Assembly (NCBI GenBank): GCA_051880375.1
Contig: JBJENV010000026.1
Location: 1 to 64,000, forward strand
Direction of reading: 5' to 3'
Length of the DNA stretch: 64,000 nucleotides
Origin: SIG299 sp051880375
GTDB lineage: Bacteria; Bacillota; Clostridia; Lachnospirales; Lachnospiraceae
The notes under the pieces were generated by a model, which worked only from the letters and a program-made list of their open reading frames with translations, ran no database searches and was not told where the DNA came from. Every line of letters begins with the position of its first letter. The stretch's first letter is position 1. Both the position numbers and the translations under genes were made by a program. Positions 52,105 through 59,935 of this stretch are shown in pieces.

Positions 52105-53820
52105 CTATTTTGCCTTCTTAACTATTAGTACAATGGCTACTACTGTAGTTGCAATAATCACAAGCAACACAACAACACTCCAGGTCGGAAGTATTTCCGC
52201 AGACTCCGATGTTGCTGACGGAATCAGCGTCGGGGCGGGTGTGTCTGTTGCTGCTGGCAACGGAGTACTTGCAGCAGTCGGCTGCGGGGTGCTCGTTGCG
52301 GTCGGTACCGGAGTGCTTGTAGCAGTCGGCTGCGGGGTGCTCGTTGCGGTCGGTACCGGAGTACTTGTAGCAGTCGGCTGCGGGGTACTTGTTGCGGTCG
52401 GCACTATACTTCCTGACAGTGCTGCTGCCATAATTGCAGCTGCATTTTCCGGAGTTACAAATTCTGTTCCTGCCCCAAAGCGGGCGCCACAGGCACCGCC
52501 GTCAGAAGAAAACCCGGCATACTTACTTTCTTTTGTCAGCATTGCAAAGCCATGGGTATTTAAGGAACCATCCTCTTCTCTCCACAGTTTATGAAAGTCC
52601 GTACCCAGTGCCGGAGACTCTGTTATAATAAAATCTGATGCAGTAAGTCCCTTACTTATTTTAATTCCTTTGGTATCTGATTTGGTTGTATCAAACGATA
52701 TGCGGGAGGTTACCTCATACCAGTCTTTTCCCGATGGATACACAATAAAGCTTGCGGACATATTCTGAAATTTATTTGTATTCTTTACGGCATTGTAAGC
52801 TAACAGATTTACTGCATTGGCATTCTTGCAGCGATATACATTGAAGTCTGCCTTCTTCCCTGAACCGTTATTGTTAAACGCAGTGCAGTTAATTAAGGAA
52901 ATGGCGGATGGATTGTTATTATCGGTAAAACCACAGTTCTTATTTTCAAAAGCAAGGCAGTTGATAACCACATGAGGAGTACCGATGCCACCTCCACCGA
53001 GCTTAAAGCCATTTCCATCACTGTTGGGAGTGAAGACTCCTTCTTCTGTTTGACCGTTTCGGAATGCAATACAGTTAATCAGTGTCACTACACCAATCGG
53101 ACCGGTGGCCGACTTAGCATAGCAGTCCCAGCCGTCATCTACATTATTGTAGGCAAGGCAGCCATCAAACACATTTCCCTCTCCACAGGTAAGCTTCGGT
53201 GCAAAGCCGTCCGCATCTTCACCGTCCGGATCACTGTTATTACGAGAAGTACAATTTAAAATATAGTTGTTGGACGGCCACTGCGATGGCTTAGTGTAGC
53301 TGCCGTTGTTTCTGCTAAGTTGCAGTCCCGAATCCTTGTTGCCATCAAACACGCATAGTTCAATAATGTTATTATCCCCGGCAAGGAGCATACCGTTATC
53401 CCCGGCATGGCTTATGGTTATTCCGTAAAAATGCCAAAAACTTCCTTCCAGTATAATACCGCGTTTCCCAAAGGCCTGGTTGGAAAAATCCAGCACCACC
53501 TCTGCCCCCGGATAAGCACTGAGGGTTTTATAGAGTCCCTCTTGCCCACTGTTTGATTCCGCAATTGTAATGGTCTCACTAAGCTGATAGGTACCCTCCA
53601 ATAGGTAAATCGTCTGTCCGGCAGCTATCGTGTCAATTGCCTGCTCCAGATTCATTGGGTTACTCTCAGAACCGGTACCGGAAGCATTTGGTGCTACATA
53701 GATAGCGTTTTCGGTAATGGTCTCTGCGTGGATAGTATATAAGTTATTTGGGTATAGTGCAATCAATAGGCACGCTGCACAAAGCACTACGGTCGCAAAT
53801 CGTTTGCATAAGTTCTTCAT
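52105..53820 (-). CDS. Surface-anchored PL9 pectate lyase
   Basis: This 571-residue secreted pectate lyase cleaves homogalacturonan by beta-elimination. The signal peptide (about 1-32) ends near IHA. A right-handed beta-helix (about 38-460) carries PL9 signature residues: Ca-site Asp in DADGFAPKL (202-210) and VDDGWD (227-232), and Lys273 in DGNGFKLGG at the position of the PL9 catalytic base. A 58-residue Pro/Thr repeat linker (about 474-531) precedes a C-terminal transmembrane helix and a KKAK tail, which should anchor it to the membrane and hold the enzyme out through the wall. It is monocistronic and complements the secreted pectin esterase at 18780. Confidence 0.9.
   Translation of the reverse strand: MKNLCKRFATVVLCAACLLIALYPNNLYTIHAETITENAIYVAPNASGTGSESNPMNLEQAIDTIAAGQTIYLLEGTYQLSETITIAESNSGQEGLYKTLSAYPGAEVVLDFSNQAFGKRGIILEGSFWHFYGITISHAGDNGMLLAGDNNIIELCVFDGNKDSGLQLSRNNGSYTKPSQWPSNNYILNCTSRNNSDPDGEDADGFAPKLTCGEGNVFDGCLAYNNVDDGWDCYAKSATGPIGVVTLINCIAFRNGQTEEGVFTPNSDGNGFKLGGGGIGTPHVVINCLAFENKNCGFTDNNNPSAISLINCTAFNNNGSGKKADFNVYRCKNANAVNLLAYNAVKNTNKFQNMSASFIVYPSGKDWYEVTSRISFDTTKSDTKGIKISKGLTASDFIITESPALGTDFHKLWREEDGSLNTHGFAMLTKESKYAGFSSDGGACGARFGAGTEFVTPENAAAIMAAALSGSIVPTATSTPQPTATSTPVPTATSTPQPTATSTPVPTATSTPQPTAASTPLPAATDTPAPTLIPSATSESAEILPTWSVVVLLVIIATTVVAIVLIVKKAK
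52228..52401 (-). repeat. In-frame 24/48-nt minisatellite encoding the PT linker
   Basis: Seven 8-residue units (five TATSTPQP/TATSTPVP alternating, then two diverged) form the linker of the PL9 lyase. At the DNA level the 48-nt double unit is nearly identical, so the array can change length by slippage. Confidence 0.9.
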
Positions 53821-54198
53821 AAATTTTACTCCATTTCCGCTCTGCTGTCAGTTTTTTCTTTTTATGTATTTACTCATATTCATCATATGTCCCCACATAT
53901 TGAATCATAAGCCAAACTTCTGACATGGCAACATCCAGTTTGAAATTTTACAGTAAAAATGCAAAAAAAACAACCTGAACTTTCACATAACTTTTTGCCA
54001 AAAACAATACCGTGATAATACTAAGCACTATAGAAATATCCGTGATGATGTTCCGTCCCTTTTCTATTTTCATTTGATTTAGCAGAACTTTTATACCACC
54101 AATCACAATAAGTGAGTTTTATCAAACACACCTTGCTTTTACATAGGAGGAAAGCACGAGAGTACATCACTCAAAATGAATATGTTAAGCTGGCATAC
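53821..54198. other. 378-bp intergenic stretch between the PL9 lyase and the RHH regulator
   Basis: A weak minus-strand promoter, TTGCCA-16 bp-TATGAT, lies about 90 bp before the PL9 start, with GGAG as ribosome-binding site. An AGGAGG at about 54146 is not followed by a start codon. I see no gene or RNA in the rest. Confidence 0.5.
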
Positions 54199-54615
54199 CT
54201 ATTTCAGGTTATAGTGTTCTTTAATTGATTTTGAGCAAATCACTTTGCCCTTGATTTTTATACTTTGCACAACACGAAAGAGAGTCTCTTCGTCAATTTC
54301 TTCGCTGATAATCAAGACTCCATAACCTGTATAGGTCGCCGGTTTACCTTGTTCTTTCATCACTTCAAGTTCCTGTTTTTCTAAAGCATAAACACCCACA
54401 AACCAGTGATTTGGACTTTCTTTTTCATCGTTGATATTCTTATCAATGATTCTGTCTAATGTACTTTGATGCTTTTGAAGCCCTTCACGAAGAGCCTGAT
54501 TGATAAAGTCACTACGGTTTGAATAATATCCATTATCAACCAGAATATCAATGTTGGATAAGGTAGAGCTGTTTATATTTACAGATACCTTTTCGCTAAA
54601 GTTTTCGTTTGCCAT
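54199..54615 (-). CDS. Ribbon-helix-helix (CopG/NikR-like) transcriptional regulator
   Basis: This 138-residue protein has an N-terminal ribbon-helix-helix (about 5-48: EKVSVNINSSTLSNIDILV, NRSDFINQALREGL) and a C-terminal alpha/beta domain (about 70-138) of ACT-like size. The His and Cys ligands that bind nickel in NikR are not present in the expected positions, so it is not an ordinary NikR. The ATG at 54615 is 9 nt after AAAGGTGG; an ATG two codons earlier is too close. A perfect 30-bp palindrome overlaps its promoter, so it almost surely represses itself. No transporter or enzyme partner is adjacent. Confidence 0.8.
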   Translation of the reverse strand: MANENFSEKVSVNINSSTLSNIDILVDNGYYSNRSDFINQALREGLQKHQSTLDRIIDKNINDEKESPNHWFVGVYALEKQELEVMKEQGKPATYTGYGVLIISEEIDEETLFRVVQSIKIKGKVICSKSIKEHYNLK

Positions 54616-54632
54616 TATCATATACCACCTTT

Positions 54633-54689
54633 CTATTTATGCTCCAGTTGGAGCATAAATAGAATATCATAGGAACATATAAATGTCAA
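54633..54689 (-). promoter_or_regulatory. Promoter and perfect 30-bp operator of the RHH regulator
   Basis: Minus-strand TTGACA (54684-54689), 17 bp, TATTCT (54661-54666). Starting at the -10, a perfect dyad with 14-bp arms ctatttatgctcca / tggagcataaatag and a 2-bp centre covers 54633-54662, ideal for roadblock autoregulation. Confidence 0.85.
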
Positions 54690-54739
54690 TATATAAAATC
54701 CTTGTAAGTAAAATAAATAGATGGTATTCTATTCATAGC

Positions 54740-54755
54740 TATCTGTATACAGATA
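54740..54755. promoter_or_regulatory. 16-bp perfect palindrome upstream of the DUF402 remnant
   Basis: TATCTGTATACAGATA is a perfect palindrome 31 bp before the remnant gene; it is probably the operator of the once-intact gene. The binding protein is unknown. Confidence 0.5.
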
Positions 54756-54785
54756 CTTTAAGTCGTTTTGCGAATCGGAGGCAGT

Positions 54786-55050
54786 ATGAAACATAAAAGA
54801 CTGAATCGTGATGGTTGGGGATATCGATAAGTACCTTGATATTATCTTTACACCGGAAGGTGATATCAAGATTGATGATCGGGATGAATTAGATGTGGCA
54901 TATCATTCCGGAGAAATCTCTACCGAGCATTACGAGGAAGCAATAAAAGAAAGCGAACGTATTCTTCAGGATTTATGCACAGATATTCCGAGAACAACGG
55001 AATGGTGCGCAAAAGAAAATCAAACCTATTTCCGCAATGCGGAGAATTAA
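54786..55050 (+). pseudogene. DUF402 protein remnant with internal deletion
   Basis: The ATG at 54786, behind CGGAGGCAGT, reads MKHKRLNRDGWGY, the start typical of this DUF402 group, then hits TAA at 54828. In another frame, from about 54811 to 55050, the sequence continues as the family C-terminus (DKYLDIIFTPEGDIKIDDRD, then ELDVAYHSGEIS and TDIPRTTEWCA). The central part of the gene (roughly 90-100 residues in intact relatives, from memory) is missing and the ends are out of frame, so an internal deletion destroyed the gene. The C-terminal frame has its own ATG (54808) but no ribosome-binding site. Confidence 0.75.
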
Positions 55051-55067
55051 AATTGAGGAAGCGAGTT

Positions 55068-55934
55068 ATGAATTTTGAAGCATTCGTTAAGGATATTGAA
55101 ACAAATAAATGGAATGTCTGGGGCGTTGAAGTATACGAGAACGGTCATTTGACTTATGATTATGGTGATACGTGCGGGAACATTCATGAGATATATTCCG
55201 CAACCAAAACCGTTTTGTCGGTAGCTGTAGGAATCGCATATGACAGAGGATTCATTAATCTGGAAAAATCGCTACTGGAATATATCCCAACGGAAAAGCT
55301 GAATCAGATGTCGGCGGAGCAGAAAAACAGCTTTGAAAAAATCACAATCCACAGACTGCTCACCATGTCCGTGGGGGATTTGCCATTCAGACCGGAAGGT
55401 AACAGTTATCTGGATTTTTCTCTGGCGTGTAACATAAGCAATCCTGACGAAAAAGTATTCCATTATAGTAATATAAGCGCATACCTCGTCGGAGTTGCAC
55501 TTAGTAATGCAATCGGAGAAGATTTAGGGGCGTTTATTGAAAAAAATATCTTCGAACCGCTTCATATCACAAAATATGAGTACGGAAGATGTCCGGAAGG
55601 CTATTTTTATGGGGCATCATCCATGAAATTAACCGTTCATGAACTTAGCCAAATCGGTCTTTTATTATATCACAAGGGAATGTACGAGGGGAAAAGAATC
55701 CTATCGGAACAGTATGTTCAAAAGGCAACTTCGGTTCAACAAATGAATCGCGAAGGCGGATACGGATATTTTATCTGGAAGTATCGTGACGGGTTCAGCA
55801 TTAACGGTAAATGGAAACAAAAATGTTACGTTCTACCTCAGGAAAAACTGATTATCACTTATTTAGCGCATATCGAGGACGATTCTCATGATTTACTGCT
55901 CAGTATGGAAAAAAACATTCTGGGGTATCAATGA
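55068..55934 (+). CDS. Serine hydrolase, class C beta-lactamase-related
   Basis: This 288-residue protein has a beta-lactamase/DD-peptidase fold: SATK (SxxK, nucleophile Ser at about 46), HYSN (YxN) at about 133-136 and a conserved VHELSQIGLLLYHKG helix. There is no signal peptide, so it is cytoplasmic, like other small family S12 esterases; drug resistance should not be assumed. The start follows GAGGAAGCGAGTT. It lies 17 bp after the DUF402 remnant and 28 bp before a GNAT gene. Confidence 0.8.
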   Translation: MNFEAFVKDIETNKWNVWGVEVYENGHLTYDYGDTCGNIHEIYSATKTVLSVAVGIAYDRGFINLEKSLLEYIPTEKLNQMSAEQKNSFEKITIHRLLTMSVGDLPFRPEGNSYLDFSLACNISNPDEKVFHYSNISAYLVGVALSNAIGEDLGAFIEKNIFEPLHITKYEYGRCPEGYFYGASSMKLTVHELSQIGLLLYHKGMYEGKRILSEQYVQKATSVQQMNREGGYGYFIWKYRDGFSINGKWKQKCYVLPQEKLIITYLAHIEDDSHDLLLSMEKNILGYQ

Positions 55935-55962
55935 AAAAAAGTATTATAGGGGGAATACAGAA

Positions 55963-56517
55963 ATGGAAAACGAGTTTGCAGCTATATTTCATAAGATGCA
56001 TCCCGGCTTTTTTGAGCAGGAATATATCAAGAAACGTCCCGCTGAAATATATAGTGATGAGATGCTGTTGGATTTGGCGGAATTTGATAAGGACAAGTAT
56101 GTTATTGAAGTACCGGAGCATGTTACCTTCGGGTTCTACAAGGGAAACATGGAAATGCTGAAAAACGCTGTAGCTCAGGTTGATGAAACCTGGGTGCAGT
56201 TCTTCCGTGAAAATTCCAGAGTCTACCGTGCTACGATAGGAAGTGAGATTGCAAGCTTCTGCCTGATTGACAATTTTGGCATTTATTCGTATGCTGACAG
56301 GATTATGAAATTTGGCGGACCGGGATGTGTAGGAACTGTGCCGAAGTTCAGGCGGCAGGGGATTGGTCTTAAAATGGTTTTAGAAGTGACGCAGATACTT
56401 AAGGAAGAAGGCTATGACATGAGCTATATTCATTACACAAGTGTTGCGCCGTGGTATGCAAAACTCGGATATCGTACGGTTCTTAGGTGGAATTGCAACG
56501 GACTCGAACGGCAATGA
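55963..56517 (+). CDS. GNAT-family N-acetyltransferase
   Basis: This 184-residue acetyl-CoA-dependent acetyltransferase has the acetyl-CoA loop as GTVPKFRRQGIGLKMVLE (about 125-142; RRQGIG is the Q/RxxGxG/A motif), followed by YTSVAPWYAKLGY (about 166-178). The N-terminal 75 residues are specific to this subgroup. The substrate is unknown. The start ATG follows AGGGGGAATACAGAA. Probably co-transcribed with the serine hydrolase upstream. Confidence 0.85.
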   Translation: MENEFAAIFHKMHPGFFEQEYIKKRPAEIYSDEMLLDLAEFDKDKYVIEVPEHVTFGFYKGNMEMLKNAVAQVDETWVQFFRENSRVYRATIGSEIASFCLIDNFGIYSYADRIMKFGGPGCVGTVPKFRRQGIGLKMVLEVTQILKEEGYDMSYIHYTSVAPWYAKLGYRTVLRWNCNGLERQ

Positions 56518-56599
56518 AACCTGAAACAGATAATTTTTTCAACAGTCTCATTGCATAGACTATCAAAACAAGGTATGTTTAGAGCAGGAGGTGGCTGCT

Positions 56600-57078
56600 A
56601 TGGCAAATGAAGAAAAGAAAGATTTCAATGCTATGTTGCATGACAGTAAGGATATGCAAAGTTTCAGATTATTACTGACCAGAAAAGTATTGAGAAATAT
56701 GGCGGAAACAGAATGTACTTTGCTCCGCCAATCGACTATGACAAAGTGATGAAACAAATTCCTTTTGGCAAAGTAATAACTATTGAAAAAATACGAGAGT
56801 ATTTTGCAAAACGGAGTGGAGCGGATTTTACGGAGCCGATTACAGCAGGAATTTTTGTTTCCATTTCAGCATGGGCCAGTTACCAGCGTTCTGACGACGA
56901 AACACCTTATTGGCGAACGCTGAAAGCGAATGGCGAGTTAAATTCAAAATATCCCGGAGGTGTTGCATTACAGAAAGAAAAGCTGGAATCAGAAGGACAT
57001 ACCATAATTCAAAAAGGGCGAAAGAATATTCGATATTTTGTGAAAGATTATGATAGAGTTCTTTTTGATTTGGAATAA
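56600..57078 (+). pseudogene. MGMT-like DNA-binding-domain protein with a one-base frameshift
   Basis: The ATG at 56600, behind AGGAGGTGGCTGCT, encodes MANEEKKDFNAMLHDSKDM, the expected start of the family. Then one base is missing around 56657-56658, and the remainder (KFQIITDQKSIEKYGGNRMY onward, to 57078) continues in the next frame. That part shows FGKVITIEKIREYFAKRSG, ADFTEPITAGIF and TPYWRTLK, the alkylguanine-transferase-like DNA-binding domain of MGMT-family proteins that lack the methyl-acceptor part. Unless the frameshift is a sequencing error, the product is truncated after about 49 residues. An internal start at 56713 would yield only a 121-residue fragment. Confidence 0.75.
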
Positions 57079-57162
57079 ATAAGTCTGAATGGTGTTGCAC
57101 AGGAATTTGTTGCACGAAGTACATTTATATTTGGGCTGACCGTAAGGTCCTGGTCCACCGGC

Positions 57163-57187
57163 TGGCGGGGATTTACCCCGCCATTTT
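57163..57187 (+). terminator. Terminator in the 57079-57371 gap
   Basis: tggcgggg (57163-57170) and ccccgcca (57176-57183) with a 5-nt loop are followed by TTTTG. The rest of this 293-bp gap holds only the MerR-type promoter at its right end. Confidence 0.75.
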
Positions 57188-57294
57188 GCATATAGAGAAT
57201 ACATACAGGCACATAATCTGAAAATCTGTGAACCTTGAAAAATAGATTTGACGAGATGATGTGGGCTTTTGCAAGGTAAATATCAATTTTTTCG

Positions 57295-57325
57295 TTGACT
57301 CTACAACTATTGTAGAGTATATGAT
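57295..57325 (+). promoter_or_regulatory. MerR-type promoter/operator of the MATE pump
   Basis: TTGACT (57295-57300) and TATGAT (57320-57325) are 19 bp apart. The spacer is filled by a perfect palindrome, arms ACTCTACAA (57298-57306) and TTGTAGAGT (57310-57318) with a 3-bp centre, the classic MerR/BmrR activator site. Confidence 0.85.
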
Positions 57326-57371
57326 ATAATTTGGTAAAATATTAAACGAGAGGAATTTCAAAGAACAAACT

Positions 57372-58733
57372 ATGGAAAAGAACCTTACTACAGGCAGCGT
57401 GTTCAAAACGCTCATATCCTTTTCGCTGCCTTTTTTGCTGTCTTATTTTTTACAGACACTTTATGGCATGGCAGACCTGTTCATCGTCGGTCAGTTTAAC
57501 GGTGTGGAAAGTACCACCGCCGTATCTGTCGGAAGTCAGGTCATGCATATGCTGACGGTTATGATTGTCGGACTTGCTATGGGTTCTACGGTTACGATTG
57601 GCAGAGCTATCGGTGCAAGAAAGCAGGAAGATGCGTCCACTGCCATCGGCAATACAATTACCCTGTTTATGAGCCTGTCTGTGACGGTTACCATAGTGCT
57701 ACTCTTCTTGGTCGATTCTATTGTTGCTGTTATGTCTACCCCGGAGGAGGCAGTGAACGGTACAATCATTTATCTGACCATCTGCTTCGCCGGAATCCCG
57801 TTTATTACCGCTTATAACATCATCAGCTCTATCTTCAGGGGCATGGGCGATTCTAAAAGCCCCATGTACTTTATTGCCATTGCTTGTGTCGCCAATATCG
57901 CACTGGATTATCTGTTTATTGGAGTTATGAAGCTGGGACCTGCTGGTGCAGCTTTGGGTACGACCTTATCCCAGACAATCAGTGTAATTGTGTCATTGGG
58001 GATCATACTGAGAAGGCAGACGGGACTTACCATAAAAAAGGAACACTTCCGTCCTCGGAAGAACATTATGGCTTCTCTATTAAAAGTCGGACTCCCTGTT
58101 GCTTTCCAAGATGGATTCATACAAATTTCTTTTATTGTGATTACGGTCATTGCTAATCTGCGTGGTCTGAACGATGCAGCAGCAGTAGGTATTGTAGAAA
58201 AACTCATCAGCTTCCTATTCCTGGTGCCGTCCTCCATGCTGTCAACGGTTTCCGCTCTGGCTGCTCAAAATATCGGTGCAGGCAGATACGACCGGGCGAA
58301 GCAGACCTTGCGATATGCAATTATGCTTTCCGTTTCCTTCGGTACGCTTTCTGTCATTGTGATGCAGTTGGCAGCAGAATCTTTCGTGGGGCTTTTCTCC
58401 CCTGATACCGAAGTGATTCGTCTGGGTGGTCAATATATGCGCGGCTATATTTGGGACTGCATTCTGGCAGGCATTCACTTCTGCTTCAGCGGCTATTTCT
58501 GTGCCTGCGGATTGTCTGGATTCTCGTTCCTGCATAACTTTGTTTCCATTATCTGTGCACGAATTCCACTGGCATATCTGGCATCGAAACTCTTTGTGGA
58601 TACGTTATTTCCTATGGGACTTGCAACTACGGCTGGTTCCTGCGTGTCTGTAGCTATTTGTATCTGCGTATTTATCCGGATGCAGAGAAAGGAGCAAAAA
58701 AATGGAGAAAAGCGGATTGTTTCAAATCGGTGA
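57372..58733 (+). CDS. MATE family multidrug efflux transporter
   Basis: This 453-residue integral membrane protein has twelve predicted helices and exports cationic drugs or metabolites using a Na+ or H+ gradient. MATE repeats are visible in the two halves (FIVGQFNGVESTTAVSVGSQ near 40-60 and GLNDAAAVGIVEKLISFLF near 262-280). The start follows GAGAGGAATTT. The end overlaps a BmrR-like regulator gene by 32 nt, and the promoter is of MerR type, so the pump is very likely induced by its own substrates. Confidence 0.92.
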   Translation: MEKNLTTGSVFKTLISFSLPFLLSYFLQTLYGMADLFIVGQFNGVESTTAVSVGSQVMHMLTVMIVGLAMGSTVTIGRAIGARKQEDASTAIGNTITLFMSLSVTVTIVLLFLVDSIVAVMSTPEEAVNGTIIYLTICFAGIPFITAYNIISSIFRGMGDSKSPMYFIAIACVANIALDYLFIGVMKLGPAGAALGTTLSQTISVIVSLGIILRRQTGLTIKKEHFRPRKNIMASLLKVGLPVAFQDGFIQISFIVITVIANLRGLNDAAAVGIVEKLISFLFLVPSSMLSTVSALAAQNIGAGRYDRAKQTLRYAIMLSVSFGTLSVIVMQLAAESFVGLFSPDTEVIRLGGQYMRGYIWDCILAGIHFCFSGYFCACGLSGFSFLHNFVSIICARIPLAYLASKLFVDTLFPMGLATTAGSCVSVAICICVFIRMQRKEQKNGEKRIVSNR

Positions 58734-59547
58734 TATAGCAAAGCTGTTCCACCTGAGTGTGGGTACTTTACGTCATTATGAGAAGCAGGGCTTGCTGCAG
58801 CCGGAATACATTGATCCGGAAACAGGGTATCGCTATTATAGTACCCGGCAGTTTGAAAGCTTGAACACCATCCGTTATCTGCGGGTTCTGGATACACCAC
58901 TGGATCGAATTGCAGATTTTCTGAAAAATCGTGATATCAATCATATTCAGAAATTGCTTCGTCAACAAAAAGAGACGGTCATCCGGAAACGCAAAGAACT
59001 GGAGAATATTGAAAGAAAAATTGATAACCGGCTACAGCAAATTGAGGATGCAGTTTCTTCCGAATTAAACGTAATCTGTTTCGTCACCTATCCAATAAGA
59101 AGAATTACATGGATTCGCACTCCGCTTTCCATCGGATCATACCTTGATTTGGAAGTACCAATTCGTCAGCTGGAAGGCATGCAGAAGGAAGCCTTGGTTT
59201 TTCTGGGGAAAATCGGTGTTGGGATTTCGCAGGATCATCTGATAGCCCAAGCGTATCAGAAATACGATTTGGTATTTATGCTCCTTGACCCAGAAGATGA
59301 ATTTGAGGGCGATGTTGATGAACTTCCGTCTGAAACCTGTGTTACCCTCCGGTTCTGCGGAAGTCATGCAGACGCGCCTGCCCAATATCAAAAGCTGCTA
59401 ACTTTTATTGATGACCATAACCTGCAAATTGCCGGCTTTTCGAAAGAAATTACGATGATAGATTATGGAATTACGAATGACACGGACAAATTTGTGACGG
59501 AAATTCAAATCCCAATTAAACCTGTCGTTCGTAAACGAGTTTTGTGA
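58702..59547 (+). CDS. MerR-family regulator with GyrI-like effector domain (BmrR-type)
   Basis: This 281-residue regulator has a MerR winged helix (about 6-75: QIGDIAKLFHLSVGTLRHYE, then YRYYSTRQF), a dimerisation coiled coil (about 80-118) and a C-terminal GyrI-like small-molecule-binding domain (about 122-275). It binds cationic drugs in BmrR. The ribosome-binding site AAAGGAG lies within the MATE gene, and the 32-nt overlap ties the two. It should activate the promoter at 57295, controlling pump and regulator together. Confidence 0.9.
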   Translation: MEKSGLFQIGDIAKLFHLSVGTLRHYEKQGLLQPEYIDPETGYRYYSTRQFESLNTIRYLRVLDTPLDRIADFLKNRDINHIQKLLRQQKETVIRKRKELENIERKIDNRLQQIEDAVSSELNVICFVTYPIRRITWIRTPLSIGSYLDLEVPIRQLEGMQKEALVFLGKIGVGISQDHLIAQAYQKYDLVFMLLDPEDEFEGDVDELPSETCVTLRFCGSHADAPAQYQKLLTFIDDHNLQIAGFSKEITMIDYGITNDTDKFVTEIQIPIKPVVRKRVL

Positions 59548-59611
59548 TAGCAAATATCAGAACTACGGATGAAAAAAATTCTAAACTATATTTTATAATC
59601 CAATTTTTCAT
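59516..59611 (-). CDS. Possible 31-residue small membrane protein
   Basis: The minus-strand ATG at 59611 follows an excellent AAGGAGGATGCA. The peptide starts MKNWIIKYSLEFF, has a hydrophobic stretch SSVVLIFAIT and ends KLVYERQV, a likely single transmembrane helix. It overlaps the 3' end of the BmrR-like gene by 32 bp on the opposite strand. A possible -10 TACAAT lies about 35 bp upstream, but no -35 is clear. It is not a family I recognise; too short for usual gene finding. Confidence 0.45.
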   Translation of the reverse strand: MKNWIIKYSLEFFSSVVLIFAITKLVYERQV

Positions 59612-59716
59612 TGCATCCTCCTTATATGGCTGTGAATACAGGTATTGTACAGCAAAACTAATTTGCAGTTATATAATACTTAACATATTTTTTTGATATA
59701 CAAATGCCACAAATTG

Positions 59717-59725
59717 TGTTATAAT
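59717..59725 (+). promoter_or_regulatory. Extended -10 promoter of the mgtE leader
   Basis: TGtTATAAT (59717-59725) is a perfect extended -10; the -35 region is poor. It gives a leader of about 235 nt before mgtE. Confidence 0.6.
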
Positions 59726-59758
59726 CAGTTGAATTCAAAAATACAGGAGGCGAAATAC

Positions 59759-59836
59759 ATGGACAGTTGTGATAGTCAGAGTCGAAGTACATATAACGAT
59801 GGACAAGACTTGGATTATATTTCAAGTGTCTATTGA
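59759..59836 (+). CDS. 25-residue leader peptide upstream of mgtE
   Basis: The ATG at 59759 follows CAGGAGGCGAAATAC, a strong ribosome-binding site. The peptide starts MDSCDSQSRSTYNDG and continues QDLDYISSVY, with five Asp in 25 residues. Its codons 13-15 overlap the 9-bp stem that can block the terminator of the leader. By analogy with mgtL of enteric bacteria, its translation may sense Mg2+ through ribosome stability. The family is not known to me. Confidence 0.6.
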   Translation: MDSCDSQSRSTYNDGQDLDYISSVY

Positions 59837-59935
59837 GGTGCCTTTTTGTAATATAGTCATAAGCCTTATGCCATCGTTACGGAAAATGTCACAACAAAGA
59901 AGGTTTGTATAGCATTTTACTGCGATGGATTTTTT
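59794..59935 (+). promoter_or_regulatory. Mutually exclusive antiterminator/terminator hairpins before mgtE
   Basis: TAACGATGG (59794-59802, inside the leader ORF) can pair over 9 bp with CCATCGTTA (59871-59879). The same CCATCG (59871-59876) can instead pair with CGATGG (59923-59928), with inner stems AAAATG/CATTTT (59883-59888, 59913-59918) and ACAAA/TTTGT (59894-59898, 59904-59908). A run of six T follows, so this is an intrinsic terminator. Only one structure can form at a time. It does not match the M-box riboswitch. Confidence 0.6.

Noticed and set aside
52228..52401. Regular repeats resembling a CRISPR or tandem array
   Set aside because: The units are multiples of three, in frame, and encode a Pro/Thr linker in the PL9 lyase.
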